A stretch of 64,000 bases of DNA. Source: Thiomicrorhabdus sp. zzn3 (GTDB taxonomy: Bacteria; Pseudomonadota; Gammaproteobacteria; Thiomicrospirales; Thiomicrospiraceae). Under the pieces are notes generated by a model. The model saw nothing but the letters and a program-made list of their open reading frames with translations. It was not told the origin of the DNA and did not search any database. The stretch covers positions 1,116,001 through 1,180,000 of the forward strand of contig NZ_JARUQS010000001.1 in NCBI RefSeq assembly GCF_029767755.1, in the 5' to 3' direction. This document shows positions 8,953 to 16,790 of the stretch, one piece after another (position 1 is the first letter of the stretch; every line of letters begins with the position of its first letter). A program made the translations under genes and the position numbers.

Positions 8953-9462
8953 TTAAAACGCCAATCGATCTTCCAGCTTTTCCAATGCCTTGAGGGCACA
9001 CGCCTCATCCTTTTCGCCACCGGGCGCACCGCTGACACCGATTGCCCCAACACGTACCCCGCCGCTGATGATCGGTACCGCACCGACCATCATTAATACG
9101 CCATTCACATGATTCAACTCCGGACGGATATCGCCGCGCTGGGCACGGAAGTCACCGGATTTCAGCCCGGACATAATGGTTGAATTGGCTTTCTCCTCGG
9201 CGATTTGCAAAGTAAACTTGGAGGCAAAATCATCACGCAACGCCACACGTTGATTACCGTGGCGATCCACCACTACCGCACTGACAGAATAGCCTTTTTC
9301 ACGGCACGCCGTAATCGCTTCACTTGCCAGATCGCGCGCCAGTTCCATGCCAATATTACGTTCGTCCACTACATCTTCGGCAAACGCCGCGGGCGTGGCA
9401 CTTAACATCCCCAACACCAACAACATAGCTGATCGAACGGTTTTTGCACCCTGTAATCTCAC
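8953..9462 (-). CDS. Secreted GlcG/HbpS-family protein
   Basis: A 169-residue protein with a clear Sec signal (cleavage near AFA-ED, residue 29) and a GlcG/HbpS (DUF336) domain: SEAITACREKGYSVSAVVVDRHGN, FTLQIAEEKANSTIM and the glycine-rich VGAIGVSGAPGGEKDEACA. Characterised relatives are octamers that bind haem or corrinoids, or are accessory to glycolate utilisation. A periplasmic haem- or redox-sensing role is inference. It may be cotranscribed with the DUF4156 lipoprotein upstream, with one motif copy between them. Confidence 0.8.
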   Translation of the reverse strand: MRLQGAKTVRSAMLLVLGMLSATPAAFAEDVVDERNIGMELARDLASEAITACREKGYSVSAVVVDRHGNQRVALRDDFASKFTLQIAEEKANSTIMSGLKSGDFRAQRGDIRPELNHVNGVLMMVGAVPIISGGVRVGAIGVSGAPGGEKDEACALKALEKLEDRLAF

Positions 9463-9484
9463 ATCGAACTCCTTTTGCCATGAA

Positions 9485-9506
9485 GGCCTAGCAGGCCTGT
9501 TCAGTT
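9485..9506 (+). repeat. CAGGCCTG motif copy, exact TTCAGTTT tail
   Basis: Core at 9492-9499, between two minus-strand genes. The T-rich tail points against the direction of transcription, so it cannot be an ordinary terminator for either neighbour. Confidence 0.8.
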
Positions 9507-9516
9507 TAATCTGCGT

Positions 9517-9855
9517 TTATTTTTTAGGGTTGCAGAGGTAAACATCAAATACCATCACCCCGTCTTTCACCGGGGCACGCGGCACAATGGTGTCCCCGCC
9601 CATCAACGCGGCTTCGTTTTGTGCTAACGCGGTCAATTCTCCGGTCATTTTGTCTGCATCACGCTCAATAAAACCGATTTTGTGTTTAACCAGCGAGCGC
9701 GTATAACCGAGTTTCTCGCAGGACGCTACCTGCTCATAACTGCTGACGCTCACCTGCGCGCCCTGCTCACTGACCTTTACCCAACTGCACGCAGACAGTG
9801 TCGCCACAGCTGTGGCTGCAACCAGTGCTCTGACCCCTGCCGTCACCTTTTTCAT
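9517..9855 (-). CDS. DUF4156-family lipoprotein
   Basis: A 112-residue lipoprotein precursor: Lys-rich start, hydrophobic segment and lipobox TLSAC with lipidated Cys at residue 22. The mature part fits DUF4156, with CEKLGYTRS in the middle, ALMGGDTIV and a C-terminal VYLCNP, leaving two cysteines that could pair. No biochemical function is known for the family. It precedes the HbpS-like gene on the same strand. Confidence 0.8.
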   Translation of the reverse strand: MKKVTAGVRALVAATAVATLSACSWVKVSEQGAQVSVSSYEQVASCEKLGYTRSLVKHKIGFIERDADKMTGELTALAQNEAALMGGDTIVPRAPVKDGVMVFDVYLCNPKK

Positions 9856-10009
9856 GATCTTCTCCTTTAGCCCTTAGCGGGTTAGATTGAAATCGTTAAC
9901 AGATCTCTTTACCCTGTCTATAATGCAAACAGATCGCAAATAGATCAACCTGTTTGCAATCTTTTCACAAAAGGGGTCAAAGCCTTGTAACAAATGGATA
10001 GACGCAGCT

Positions 10010-10216
10010 ATGGCTTCAATTTTAATTCTCATCGGATTGCTTTTGGTAGTGATCGGCGTCATTGTTAAATGGGCACCGGGTTTACTAAGCTGGTTTGGCC
10101 AGCTGCCCGGCGACATTCACATTCAAACCGCCCGTGGCGAGCTCTTCATCCCTTTTACCTCGATGATCCTGACCAGCATTGCCATCAGTTTAATTTTGAA
10201 CTTCTTTAAACGCTGA
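10010..10216 (+). CDS. DUF2905-family small membrane protein
   Basis: A 68-residue protein with two membrane segments separated by the conserved GLLSWFGQLPGDIHIQ stretch characteristic of DUF2905 (about 70 residues, widely conserved, function unknown). No strong ribosome site is visible before this ATG, but the length and sequence match the family. It converges on the next gene, with stop codons 7 bp apart. Confidence 0.85.
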   Translation: MASILILIGLLLVVIGVIVKWAPGLLSWFGQLPGDIHIQTARGELFIPFTSMILTSIAISLILNFFKR

Positions 10217-10223
10217 AGACTCC

Positions 10224-10859
10224 TCAGGCCTTTAACGGTTTGACGTTCAGCAAAGAAACGAACAGCGAGATCACGATAGTGCCGAACATAAAACAAAATA
10301 GGCCATGCGACGTCAAAACACCCCAGGTGAGCAAATCAGCAGGCACAAACGGCGGACTCAGCGCAAACTGGGTATGCATGGCTTGCATTAACGGCGCTTG
10401 CCACGCACCCAGCAAATAATCAGGAACTTCGGCAAAGGCGCCCACGATTTGATAGACGCCAGCAAACAAAAACATCGCCGTCAGGTAATTCACCATGGCG
10501 AGCACAATCACCCGCCCGGTTGCCGACACGGCCGTGCCTTCGGTGATTTTACAGATGCCAAACAGGATCACCCCGAGTTCTTTATTAAGAATACCGATAA
10601 TGCGCAACCCTAATAACAACGCAATCCATTGCGGCAGAGAAAAAAGACTGCTTAAAATAAACAGGCCTGCTGCCAAAACCAGCCAGCCCACAATGTAAAA
10701 CTCCGACAGGAACAGGCGCCGGTTGCGCAGTTGTTGCCAGGAATCAGACTCCGGTTCAAATGCGAATTCCCTGTTTTTAAAATAACGATCCAGCCAAAAA
10801 TAAGGGGAAAGCGCATAGATCCAGCGTATCAACTCCTTAACAACAGCCGCAATATTCAT
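10224..10859 (-). CDS. Uncharacterised integral membrane protein
   Basis: A 211-residue protein with a soluble basic N-terminus (about 55 residues, including FWLDRYFKNREFAFEPESD) and four predicted membrane segments near residues 56-76, 78-98, 117-140 and 178-203. I do not recognise the family. A GAGG ribosome site lies about 10 nt before the ATG. The gene follows the MBL hydrolase on the same strand by 34 bp and may share its transcript. It contains one CAGGCCTG octamer. Confidence 0.6.
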   Translation of the reverse strand: MNIAAVVKELIRWIYALSPYFWLDRYFKNREFAFEPESDSWQQLRNRRLFLSEFYIVGWLVLAAGLFILSSLFSLPQWIALLLGLRIIGILNKELGVILFGICKITEGTAVSATGRVIVLAMVNYLTAMFLFAGVYQIVGAFAEVPDYLLGAWQAPLMQAMHTQFALSPPFVPADLLTWGVLTSHGLFCFMFGTIVISLFVSLLNVKPLKA

Positions 10860-10893
10860 ACTTTTATCATCCTCACGCAGAGATTTTGATCGA

Positions 10894-11610
10894 TTAAAAC
10901 TCTATACGATCCCCGGGCAACAACAACGGCCAACCTTGTTTTTTCTGCACCCGCACATGCGTCATATCCAAACCGTGTCCAAGAATATAACGCCCGGCTT
11001 TCAACCAGGGCTTGACCTCGTCAAAGCTGGCATGCCAGGCATTGGCTTTTGGGCGTGAATCGATTATAAACACACCTGCCGAATCCAATTGAGAATACAG
11101 CGCTTCATCAAGCTTACTGTCACCGGTATAGGCTAACCGAGGCTGACCGTCAATTGACAGCAGAAATCCACAGCTGAACTCGGAGTGTACACCTTCAAAA
11201 AAGGTCACCGCTACCTGATCGTCCACGGCAATCGCTTCACCGCTGGAAGCGGTCTTCCAGCTTGCCAACTCCTCGGCACTCATCAAACTCAAATGCTCTG
11301 CGAGACGATGGGTTTTCAGACGATGGGCGACCTCCTCTTGGGCCAAGACGGTCAGTTTGCGCCCCTGTGCCTGCTCCACACGTAACACCACCGGCAGCTC
11401 CGCCGCATGGTCACTGTGATTGTGAGTAATCAAAATATGCTCCGGAAAATGGCCAAAATAAGAGAGCACCTGCTTGCCGACACACAAGCCAAGATCCACC
11501 AGACAAAACGGTTCATTTTCTCGCAGCAACATAAAACTGCTGCTGACCAGACCGTCATAAATGGAAGAAGCGCCCGAGCCACAGCCCAGTACCACCAGTT
11601 CATATTTCAT
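10894..11610 (-). CDS. MBL-fold metallo-hydrolase (RNase Z-like)
   Basis: A 238-residue metallo-beta-lactamase fold hydrolase. The metal motif HNHSDH is at residues 63-68, the later ligands are H142 (EGVHSEF), D164 (YTGDSKLD) and H212 (GHGLDMTH). This layout resembles the RNase Z/phosphodiesterase branch, but the long RNase Z exosite arm is missing, so tRNA processing is not assumed. The start has an AAGGAG site 8 nt upstream. The substrate is unknown. Confidence 0.8.
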   Translation of the reverse strand: MKYELVVLGCGSGASSIYDGLVSSSFMLLRENEPFCLVDLGLCVGKQVLSYFGHFPEHILITHNHSDHAAELPVVLRVEQAQGRKLTVLAQEEVAHRLKTHRLAEHLSLMSAEELASWKTASSGEAIAVDDQVAVTFFEGVHSEFSCGFLLSIDGQPRLAYTGDSKLDEALYSQLDSAGVFIIDSRPKANAWHASFDEVKPWLKAGRYILGHGLDMTHVRVQKKQGWPLLLPGDRIEF

Positions 11611-11901
11611 CTGTGCTTCTCCTTTAAGATTTATAGAATGCCGTTTACATCACGAAGAAACGGCCCCTAATTGTAAGCAATTCCCCGTGATAACTTATAA
11701 AATTTTCCTATGATTAGGCTAATCGATTGAAAACCGCTTATCGATCAAACGCTGCTATCATCCCTAAGTTCGCACGGTTTTTTAACGCTTGATTTGAATA
11801 AAAATTACCTATATTCTTGGCTAAAAAGCCGAATGTATTTTCAAAAATTTCAAATAATTAAAACCGATTGTCCCAAGCGAAGAGTCCTATAGAAAAGCCC
11901 C

Positions 11902-12285
11902 ATGTCGTTTTTGTCTGTGATTACCCTGTTGCTGGTCTACCAGCTGATTGGCGAACTGATTGTTCTGCAACTGGCTCTGCCCGTACCCGGTCCGGTGATC
12001 GGCATGCTGTTATTGCTATTGACTCTATTGTTCAAGAAGCCGCTGGCGCTGAAAATGGAACCCACCGCGCAACAGTTTCTTGCGCATCTTTCACTGCTGT
12101 TTATTCCCGCCGGGGTCGGGGTGATGGTGCATTGGGAACGCCTGCAAACCGAATGGCTGGCTATTTTGCTGGCTCTGCTGATCAGCACGATTTTAGGCTT
12201 ACTGGTGACCGCCGGAATCATGCTATTACTCATGCGCTGCTCCGGTCACTCGCCATCTCAGCCTGATTCTAAGGAGACACCATGA
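11902..12285 (+). CDS. lrgA: CidA/LrgA-family holin-like protein
   Basis: A 127-residue protein with four membrane segments and the family signature YQLIGELIVLQLALPVPGPVIGML near the N-terminus. CidA/LrgA proteins are holin-like and, with LrgB, affect murein hydrolase export or pyruvate and glycolate movement in different bacteria. Its stop overlaps the lrgB start, so the two are translationally coupled. The 291-bp gap upstream is AT-rich and presumably carries the promoter; no strong ribosome site is seen. Confidence 0.85.
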   Translation: MSFLSVITLLLVYQLIGELIVLQLALPVPGPVIGMLLLLLTLLFKKPLALKMEPTAQQFLAHLSLLFIPAGVGVMVHWERLQTEWLAILLALLISTILGLLVTAGIMLLLMRCSGHSPSQPDSKETP

Positions 12286-13001
12286 TGTCACCGTCGGCCA
12301 TTTGGGTTTATCTGCATGCCAATCCACTGTTTGGTCTGACCCTGACTTTGGTGTGCTATCTGGTGGCATGGCGCTTTTATGAATGGGGGCGCTACAACCC
12401 GATACTGAACCCGGTAGCCTGGGCAATCGTGATCATTATTGCGTTGCTGTGGGCGCTAGATATGCCCTATCAAGACTACTTTTCCGGTGCGCAATTTATT
12501 CACTTTTTGCTCGGACCTGCTACCGTAGCCTTAGCCATTCCGCTCTATTTTCAGCTACGCAAACTCAAAACCATTTGGTTGCCGTTAACTGTGGCACTGA
12601 TCATCGGCATCAGCTTTTCCGGTGTCAGTGCGTACTTTATCGCCCAATGGCTTGGTGCCAGTGAACAGACCATGCTTTCGATGATTCCTAAATCTGTCAC
12701 CGCTCCGATTGCCATGGGGATCAGCGAACAAATCGGCGGACTTCCTACCTTAACCGCAGTGTTTGTGGTGATTACCGGCGTTCTTGGCGCTGCCATCGGC
12801 ACTTGGCTGTTACGCAAATTCAGAATTGAGGACGAATCGGTGAAAGGTGTCGCCATGGGGGTGACAGCTCATGGGCTAGGCACCGCGCGGGCTTTCCAGA
12901 TCAGTCCGCAAATGGGCGCGTTTGCCGGATTGGCAATGGCCCTGTCCGCTTCCATTTCGGCATTTGTCTTACCGCTGGTGCTCACACTGATCAGCGCTTG
13001 A
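12282..13001 (+). CDS. lrgB: LrgB-family membrane protein
   Basis: A 239-residue LrgB family protein with about seven membrane segments and the conserved SVTAPIAMGISEQIGG and GVTAHGLGTARAFQ motifs. It follows lrgA with an ATGA overlap; an AAGGAG site precedes two adjacent ATG codons (12282, 12285). LrgA/LrgB pairs are linked to controlled murein hydrolysis and, in some species, to pyruvate or glycolate transport. No LytS/LytR-type regulator is nearby. Confidence 0.9.
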   Translation: MMSPSAIWVYLHANPLFGLTLTLVCYLVAWRFYEWGRYNPILNPVAWAIVIIIALLWALDMPYQDYFSGAQFIHFLLGPATVALAIPLYFQLRKLKTIWLPLTVALIIGISFSGVSAYFIAQWLGASEQTMLSMIPKSVTAPIAMGISEQIGGLPTLTAVFVVITGVLGAAIGTWLLRKFRIEDESVKGVAMGVTAHGLGTARAFQISPQMGAFAGLAMALSASISAFVLPLVLTLISA

Positions 13002-13015
13002 TCGAGGCTCTGCCA

Positions 13016-13037
13016 TTCTCAACAGGCCTGTTCGATT
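13016..13037 (+). repeat. CAGGCCTG motif copy
   Basis: Core at 13023-13030, 22 bp after the lrgB stop; tail TTCGATTT deviates slightly from the consensus. Confidence 0.7.
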
Positions 13038-13159
13038 TCGTCTCGCAAAGCATGCGACTTCCTTGTTAAAGCGGTAAGATAAACATCAGAAAAGCGTTTA
13101 ATCAGCGCTTGCCTTTTTTGATCGAAGTCGGCCTCACTCTGCTATTCAGGAGAATCATC

Positions 13160-13948
13160 GTGCCCCCTGTACAGTCCCATTCTCACTCATTGTCCGAGAT
13201 CAAAGTCGTTCTGCTCGACTTAAGCGGCGTTTTGTACGCAGGCGACAATCCGATTGCCGGAGCGACGAAAACCCTGAGCTGGTTGCGCCAACAGGGGTAT
13301 GTGGTGCGTTTCGTCACCAATACCGCCACCGAATCGTCCACACAGATCCTGCACAAACTGCACTCTATGGGATTTGAACTGGACGCATCGGAACTGTTTA
13401 CCGCGCCTATGGCTGCCAAACATTATCTGCAAACGCACCAGCTCCACCCCTTTTGTCTGTTGCACCCCAACCTTCTAGCGGAGTTTGCCGACCTGTGCAG
13501 TGATAAGCCCAATTGCGTTCTCCTCGGCGATGCACAAGACGACCTCAATTACGCCAATCTCAATCACGCTTTCCAGTTATTAGAGCAAGGCATGCCCTTG
13601 ATCGGCATCGGCAAGAATAAATACTTTATGAGCCACGATGGTTTACAGCTGGATGCCGGTGTCTTTATCCACGCCTTGGAGTGGGCCAGCGGTAAAACGG
13701 CGACAATCATGGGCAAGCCGGATGCCCACTTTTTCTCTGAAGCGGTGCTCTCCACTGGATTCAGCGTGAATGAATGCCTGATGATCGGGGATGACGTGCA
13801 AAGCGATGTTCAAGGTGCGATGGATGCGGGACTTCAGGCGGCCCTGGTCAAAACCGGCAAGTTCAAAGAACGTGATCTCGAACAGTTACCGAAATCAGCC
13901 TATTTAATCGATTCTATTCAAGGGCTTCCCAAGCTGCTGAAGCCCTAA
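13160..13948 (+). CDS. LHPP-like HAD-IIA phosphatase
   Basis: A 262-residue HAD hydrolase of subclass IIA. Motif I reads LLDLSGVLY (D20, with Ser at 22 in place of the usual second Asp), motif II region FVTNTATES, Lys in MGKPDAHFF, and motif IV MIGDDVQSDVQGAMDAG. The Ser variant and the stretches PNCVLLGDAQDDLNYANLNHA and GLQLDAGVFIHALEWA match animal LHPP (phospholysine/phosphohistidine inorganic pyrophosphate phosphatase). The frame opens at a TTG at 13109, but the GTG at 13160 has CAGGAGA 7 nt upstream and fits the family. The substrate is unproven. Confidence 0.8.
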   Translation: MPPVQSHSHSLSEIKVVLLDLSGVLYAGDNPIAGATKTLSWLRQQGYVVRFVTNTATESSTQILHKLHSMGFELDASELFTAPMAAKHYLQTHQLHPFCLLHPNLLAEFADLCSDKPNCVLLGDAQDDLNYANLNHAFQLLEQGMPLIGIGKNKYFMSHDGLQLDAGVFIHALEWASGKTATIMGKPDAHFFSEAVLSTGFSVNECLMIGDDVQSDVQGAMDAGLQAALVKTGKFKERDLEQLPKSAYLIDSIQGLPKLLKP

Positions 13949-14017
13949 TTCTATCTGCTGCTTTTAACCGGCCTGCCCGGTTTCTACCGAATCCAAGACA
14001 ATCTCATTAACTTGCTT

Positions 14018-15310
14018 TTAGAGCATACGCGGTTTCACTTCGCGTTTATGAATTTTCTGCAGCAAAAATTCGCTGACAAACGCCGTCATTAAAAACGCCA
14101 ATAGAATCCATATCACATGGTTCGACTGCTGGAAAACATAGCTCACCGCCAACCCAATCGCCAGCGACGACAACCCAATCGCCATCCCCACCCATAACCT
14201 GGAAGCTCCGGTTTGCTTAATGATTTTCAAATGGCCGATATGGGTAATAGCGTGTACAAACAGCACTGAGATCGAACCGATGGCGGCAATCTCGTTTAAA
14301 TCGAACAGCAACGACATCACTATGACCAGCACCCCGCTGATGACCAAGCCTTCCCGGCTGTGCGCAATCGGCACGCCGAACGCCTGCGGCAGTTCGCCCT
14401 CCTTGGCCAACTGATAGGTCACATTCGTCACCGCGTAGAGGTTGGCGTTAATCGCCGATGCCGTGGCAATCATCGCAATCACCGTCACCACGGTAAAACC
14501 AATCGAACCAAATACCGGTAACGCGGCCTGAGCCAAAGCAAAATCCTTGGCCTCAATCACCGATTGCACCGGCAAATTGCCAAATACCGCAAACGCAATC
14601 CCGACATACAGCAGCATAACCAACAACACCGCCGTCATCATTGCTCTGGGCAAGGTTTTGGCCGGATCAGGCATGTCTTCAGCGGTATTGGTAATTACCC
14701 TAAAGCCTTCGAAGGCAAAAAAGGTCACCGCCAAACTGAAAAAAATGTAACTGGTCGGAGGATAATGTTTGGGTGACAGCAGTTCTGGCTGTAACACCAT
14801 GATCCCGGCAATCGCCAACACGCATAACACCAGCAGCTTCAGGGCCACCGTCAGCCGCTCCCAGAACGCCACATCCTTGGCCCCTTTTAAGTTGATGAGC
14901 ACAAAGAGAATGACAATGGCAGACGTTAAAACCGGGTGCCAAATCGGCGACGCGTGTTGTGGTAGAAAAGTGATGGTGTAATTGGCAAAAGCCTCGGCAA
15001 TCAGGCTTAAGGACACCACGGCGGCAAAATAGAGCATCACGCTCATGGTGCCGGAGAAATAGCCCACGCCGTAGGCTTGAGTCAAATACTCAATCATGCC
15101 TCCCGAAGATGGAAACGCCGCGCCGAGTTTACCCAGTGAATACGCGCTCGACAACGCAATCAGCCCACCAATGATAAATGAGAGGTATACCGCGCTGCCA
15201 GCAATGGCACTGGCCTCCCCGAGTAGTGCAAAAATGCCGGCGCCGACCATAGCGCCGACTCCCATCGAAACGGCCGACCAAAATCCGATTGGTTTTTGCG
15301 TGACATGCAT
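14018..15310 (-). CDS. APC-superfamily amino acid permease
   Basis: A 430-residue transporter with 12 expected membrane segments. It begins with the APC signature GFWSAVSMGVGAMVGAGIFALLGEA in TM1 and keeps the TM6-region motif FFAFEGFRVITNTAEDM. Sequence resembles bacterial YhdG/APC-type amino acid or amine uptake carriers; specificity cannot be read. It lies 41 bp downstream of the 7TM gene at 15352-15999 on the same strand. Confidence 0.85.
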   Translation of the reverse strand: MHVTQKPIGFWSAVSMGVGAMVGAGIFALLGEASAIAGSAVYLSFIIGGLIALSSAYSLGKLGAAFPSSGGMIEYLTQAYGVGYFSGTMSVMLYFAAVVSLSLIAEAFANYTITFLPQHASPIWHPVLTSAIVILFVLINLKGAKDVAFWERLTVALKLLVLCVLAIAGIMVLQPELLSPKHYPPTSYIFFSLAVTFFAFEGFRVITNTAEDMPDPAKTLPRAMMTAVLLVMLLYVGIAFAVFGNLPVQSVIEAKDFALAQAALPVFGSIGFTVVTVIAMIATASAINANLYAVTNVTYQLAKEGELPQAFGVPIAHSREGLVISGVLVIVMSLLFDLNEIAAIGSISVLFVHAITHIGHLKIIKQTGASRLWVGMAIGLSSLAIGLAVSYVFQQSNHVIWILLAFLMTAFVSEFLLQKIHKREVKPRML

Positions 15311-15351
15311 GACCTTAACCCATAGCGTTTATCGTATTAGCAAAGGGGCGC

Positions 15352-15999
15352 TTATCGCAGCAAGAGACTTTTTCTTAAACCGAGCCATAAAAGCGCAACC
15401 CCAACCATTTGCATCACATGGTAAACACCATTGTGGTCAAATGGCCAGATAAAACTGAATGTAAACTCTTTACCCGCTTGAACCATCGCGGCTAACAGAG
15501 AGACAGATACTCCTGCAACCATATACCAAGCACCAGAACGCCTTTTCGATAACGCCAGCCAAATATAGCCAAATAGCGCCAACACCATCCCTACGGCTTC
15601 ATAGATAATAAACACAATGAATTCAGACCTGAGCAGATGCACAAGAAAAACCATTATAGCCAACCCCACAGCAAGAGGAATAAACCGCCGTGCCATGCGC
15701 TCCCCCCAAATCTCATAAGCCACAGCCAGCATAAACAGCGCGATCACGCCATCCAGTGCCAGATAGAGTAGAGACCAGATCAATGTTTGCTGCGCTTCGG
15801 TTAATTTAAAACCATGAGCACTTGTTCCTAGTAGACTGGCGGCAGCGAGCAGTGAAAATACCCAGAACCAAAGCTTAATTTTAAAAGGCTCTGCCTGGCT
15901 GATCCGTTTGAGGTAGAGCGCACTGAACGCCGCCGCCATCGCCAGCAAAGCATCGGTAACGGCGGTGGTTTGTTCGGTTGGAATATCAATCCATTCCAC
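15352..15999 (-). CDS. Seven-TM membrane protein of unknown function
   Basis: A 215-residue protein with seven predicted membrane segments. Conserved-looking polar residues sit inside hydrophobic stretches: LGTSAHGF near residue 60, and FIWPFDHNGVYHVMQMVG near the last segment. An Asp plus spaced His residues in the final segments resembles, loosely, CREST-type membrane hydrolases such as alkaline ceramidase; this is only a pattern match. The only plausible start is a GTG without a clear ribosome site. It is upstream of, and in line with, the APC permease. Confidence 0.65.
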   Translation of the reverse strand: MEWIDIPTEQTTAVTDALLAMAAAFSALYLKRISQAEPFKIKLWFWVFSLLAAASLLGTSAHGFKLTEAQQTLIWSLLYLALDGVIALFMLAVAYEIWGERMARRFIPLAVGLAIMVFLVHLLRSEFIVFIIYEAVGMVLALFGYIWLALSKRRSGAWYMVAGVSVSLLAAMVQAGKEFTFSFIWPFDHNGVYHVMQMVGVALLWLGLRKSLLLR

Positions 16000-16056
16000 T
16001 TAAGCGCATCCCCGTGGGTTCAGCCCTTGAGAGATGGCTTTCTTGCAGCAGCAGAA

Positions 16057-16078
16057 ATTTAAACAGGCCTGTTCAGTG
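16057..16078 (+). repeat. CAGGCCTG motif copy touching a stop codon
   Basis: Core at 16064-16071. The tail TTCAGT supplies the minus-strand TGA stop (16073-16075) of the DUF4386 gene. Confidence 0.75.
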
Positions 16079-16783
16079 TGCAAGACGGCTACCCTTGATC
16101 AACAACCATAAACACAAAGCGAGCTCGGTCATCAAAGGAATCCCATAAAGCGGTTCAATCACTCCCAGGGCTTCGGCAAAGAGAAACCGGCTGAAACTGC
16201 CGAGCAAATACACCGCCGCTGCGGCAATCAAGCCATAACCCAATAACTTAGGAAAATAACTGGATTTAATCATCAAATATCCAAGGATCAAACTGGAAAC
16301 ACCAAAGAAGATCAACCCCAAGTCATAGCCGTGACCATGCACATCCAGAGTCATCAACAACAGGTTCTGAACTTGACTATCCCCCAACCCGCCTTCGGCA
16401 TTCATGCCATAGCCTGCGCCGTTCAACAGCAACATCGCTGCATAATAGCTCAATAGATTAACCCCGATAATGGCGGCCTGCATAAGGCGAAACGCGGCGG
16501 CCATTAGCGATAGTGTTTGATTGACCGGTTTGAACATCAGATAAAACAGCACGGCAATCGCCACATCACTCAACAGCATAATTGCATCGGCGGCAAAGCC
16601 TAATCGGAATAAACCTTGCGACCCTAGGATGTTCGTTGTGGTCGCCGCGGCATCCCCAGCCACAATCAAATTGGAGCGAATAAACACTTCGCTGCCAATA
16701 CCGCAGACGATGATAATCAAATAGAGAATACCGGCTAACCGGGCGTACTGCAGATAAGGATTCATCTCGGCTTTTGTCTCCAT
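16073..16783 (-). CDS. DUF4386-family membrane protein
   Basis: A 236-residue protein with six predicted membrane segments and the DUF4386 pattern YARLAGILYLIIIVCGIGSE at the N-terminus, later DVHGHGYDLGLIFFGVSSLILGYL. Function is unknown for the family. I use the ATG at 16783 rather than the TTG at 16786. Its stop codon is embedded in a copy of the dispersed motif. The upstream cyclase ends 8 bp before it, so the two are probably cotranscribed. Confidence 0.8.
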   Translation of the reverse strand: METKAEMNPYLQYARLAGILYLIIIVCGIGSEVFIRSNLIVAGDAAATTTNILGSQGLFRLGFAADAIMLLSDVAIAVLFYLMFKPVNQTLSLMAAAFRLMQAAIIGVNLLSYYAAMLLLNGAGYGMNAEGGLGDSQVQNLLLMTLDVHGHGYDLGLIFFGVSSLILGYLMIKSSYFPKLLGYGLIAAAAVYLLGSFSRFLFAEALGVIEPLYGIPLMTELALCLWLLIKGSRLAH

Positions 16784-16790
16784 CAAAGGC

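Noticed and set aside
10894-11610. Assigning the MBL protein as tRNA-processing RNase Z
   Set aside because: Metal motifs fit, but the exosite arm of RNase Z is not visible.
13109-13159. Upstream extension of the LHPP-like gene from TTG
   Set aside because: The GTG at 13160 has a better-placed ribosome site and matches the family N-terminus.
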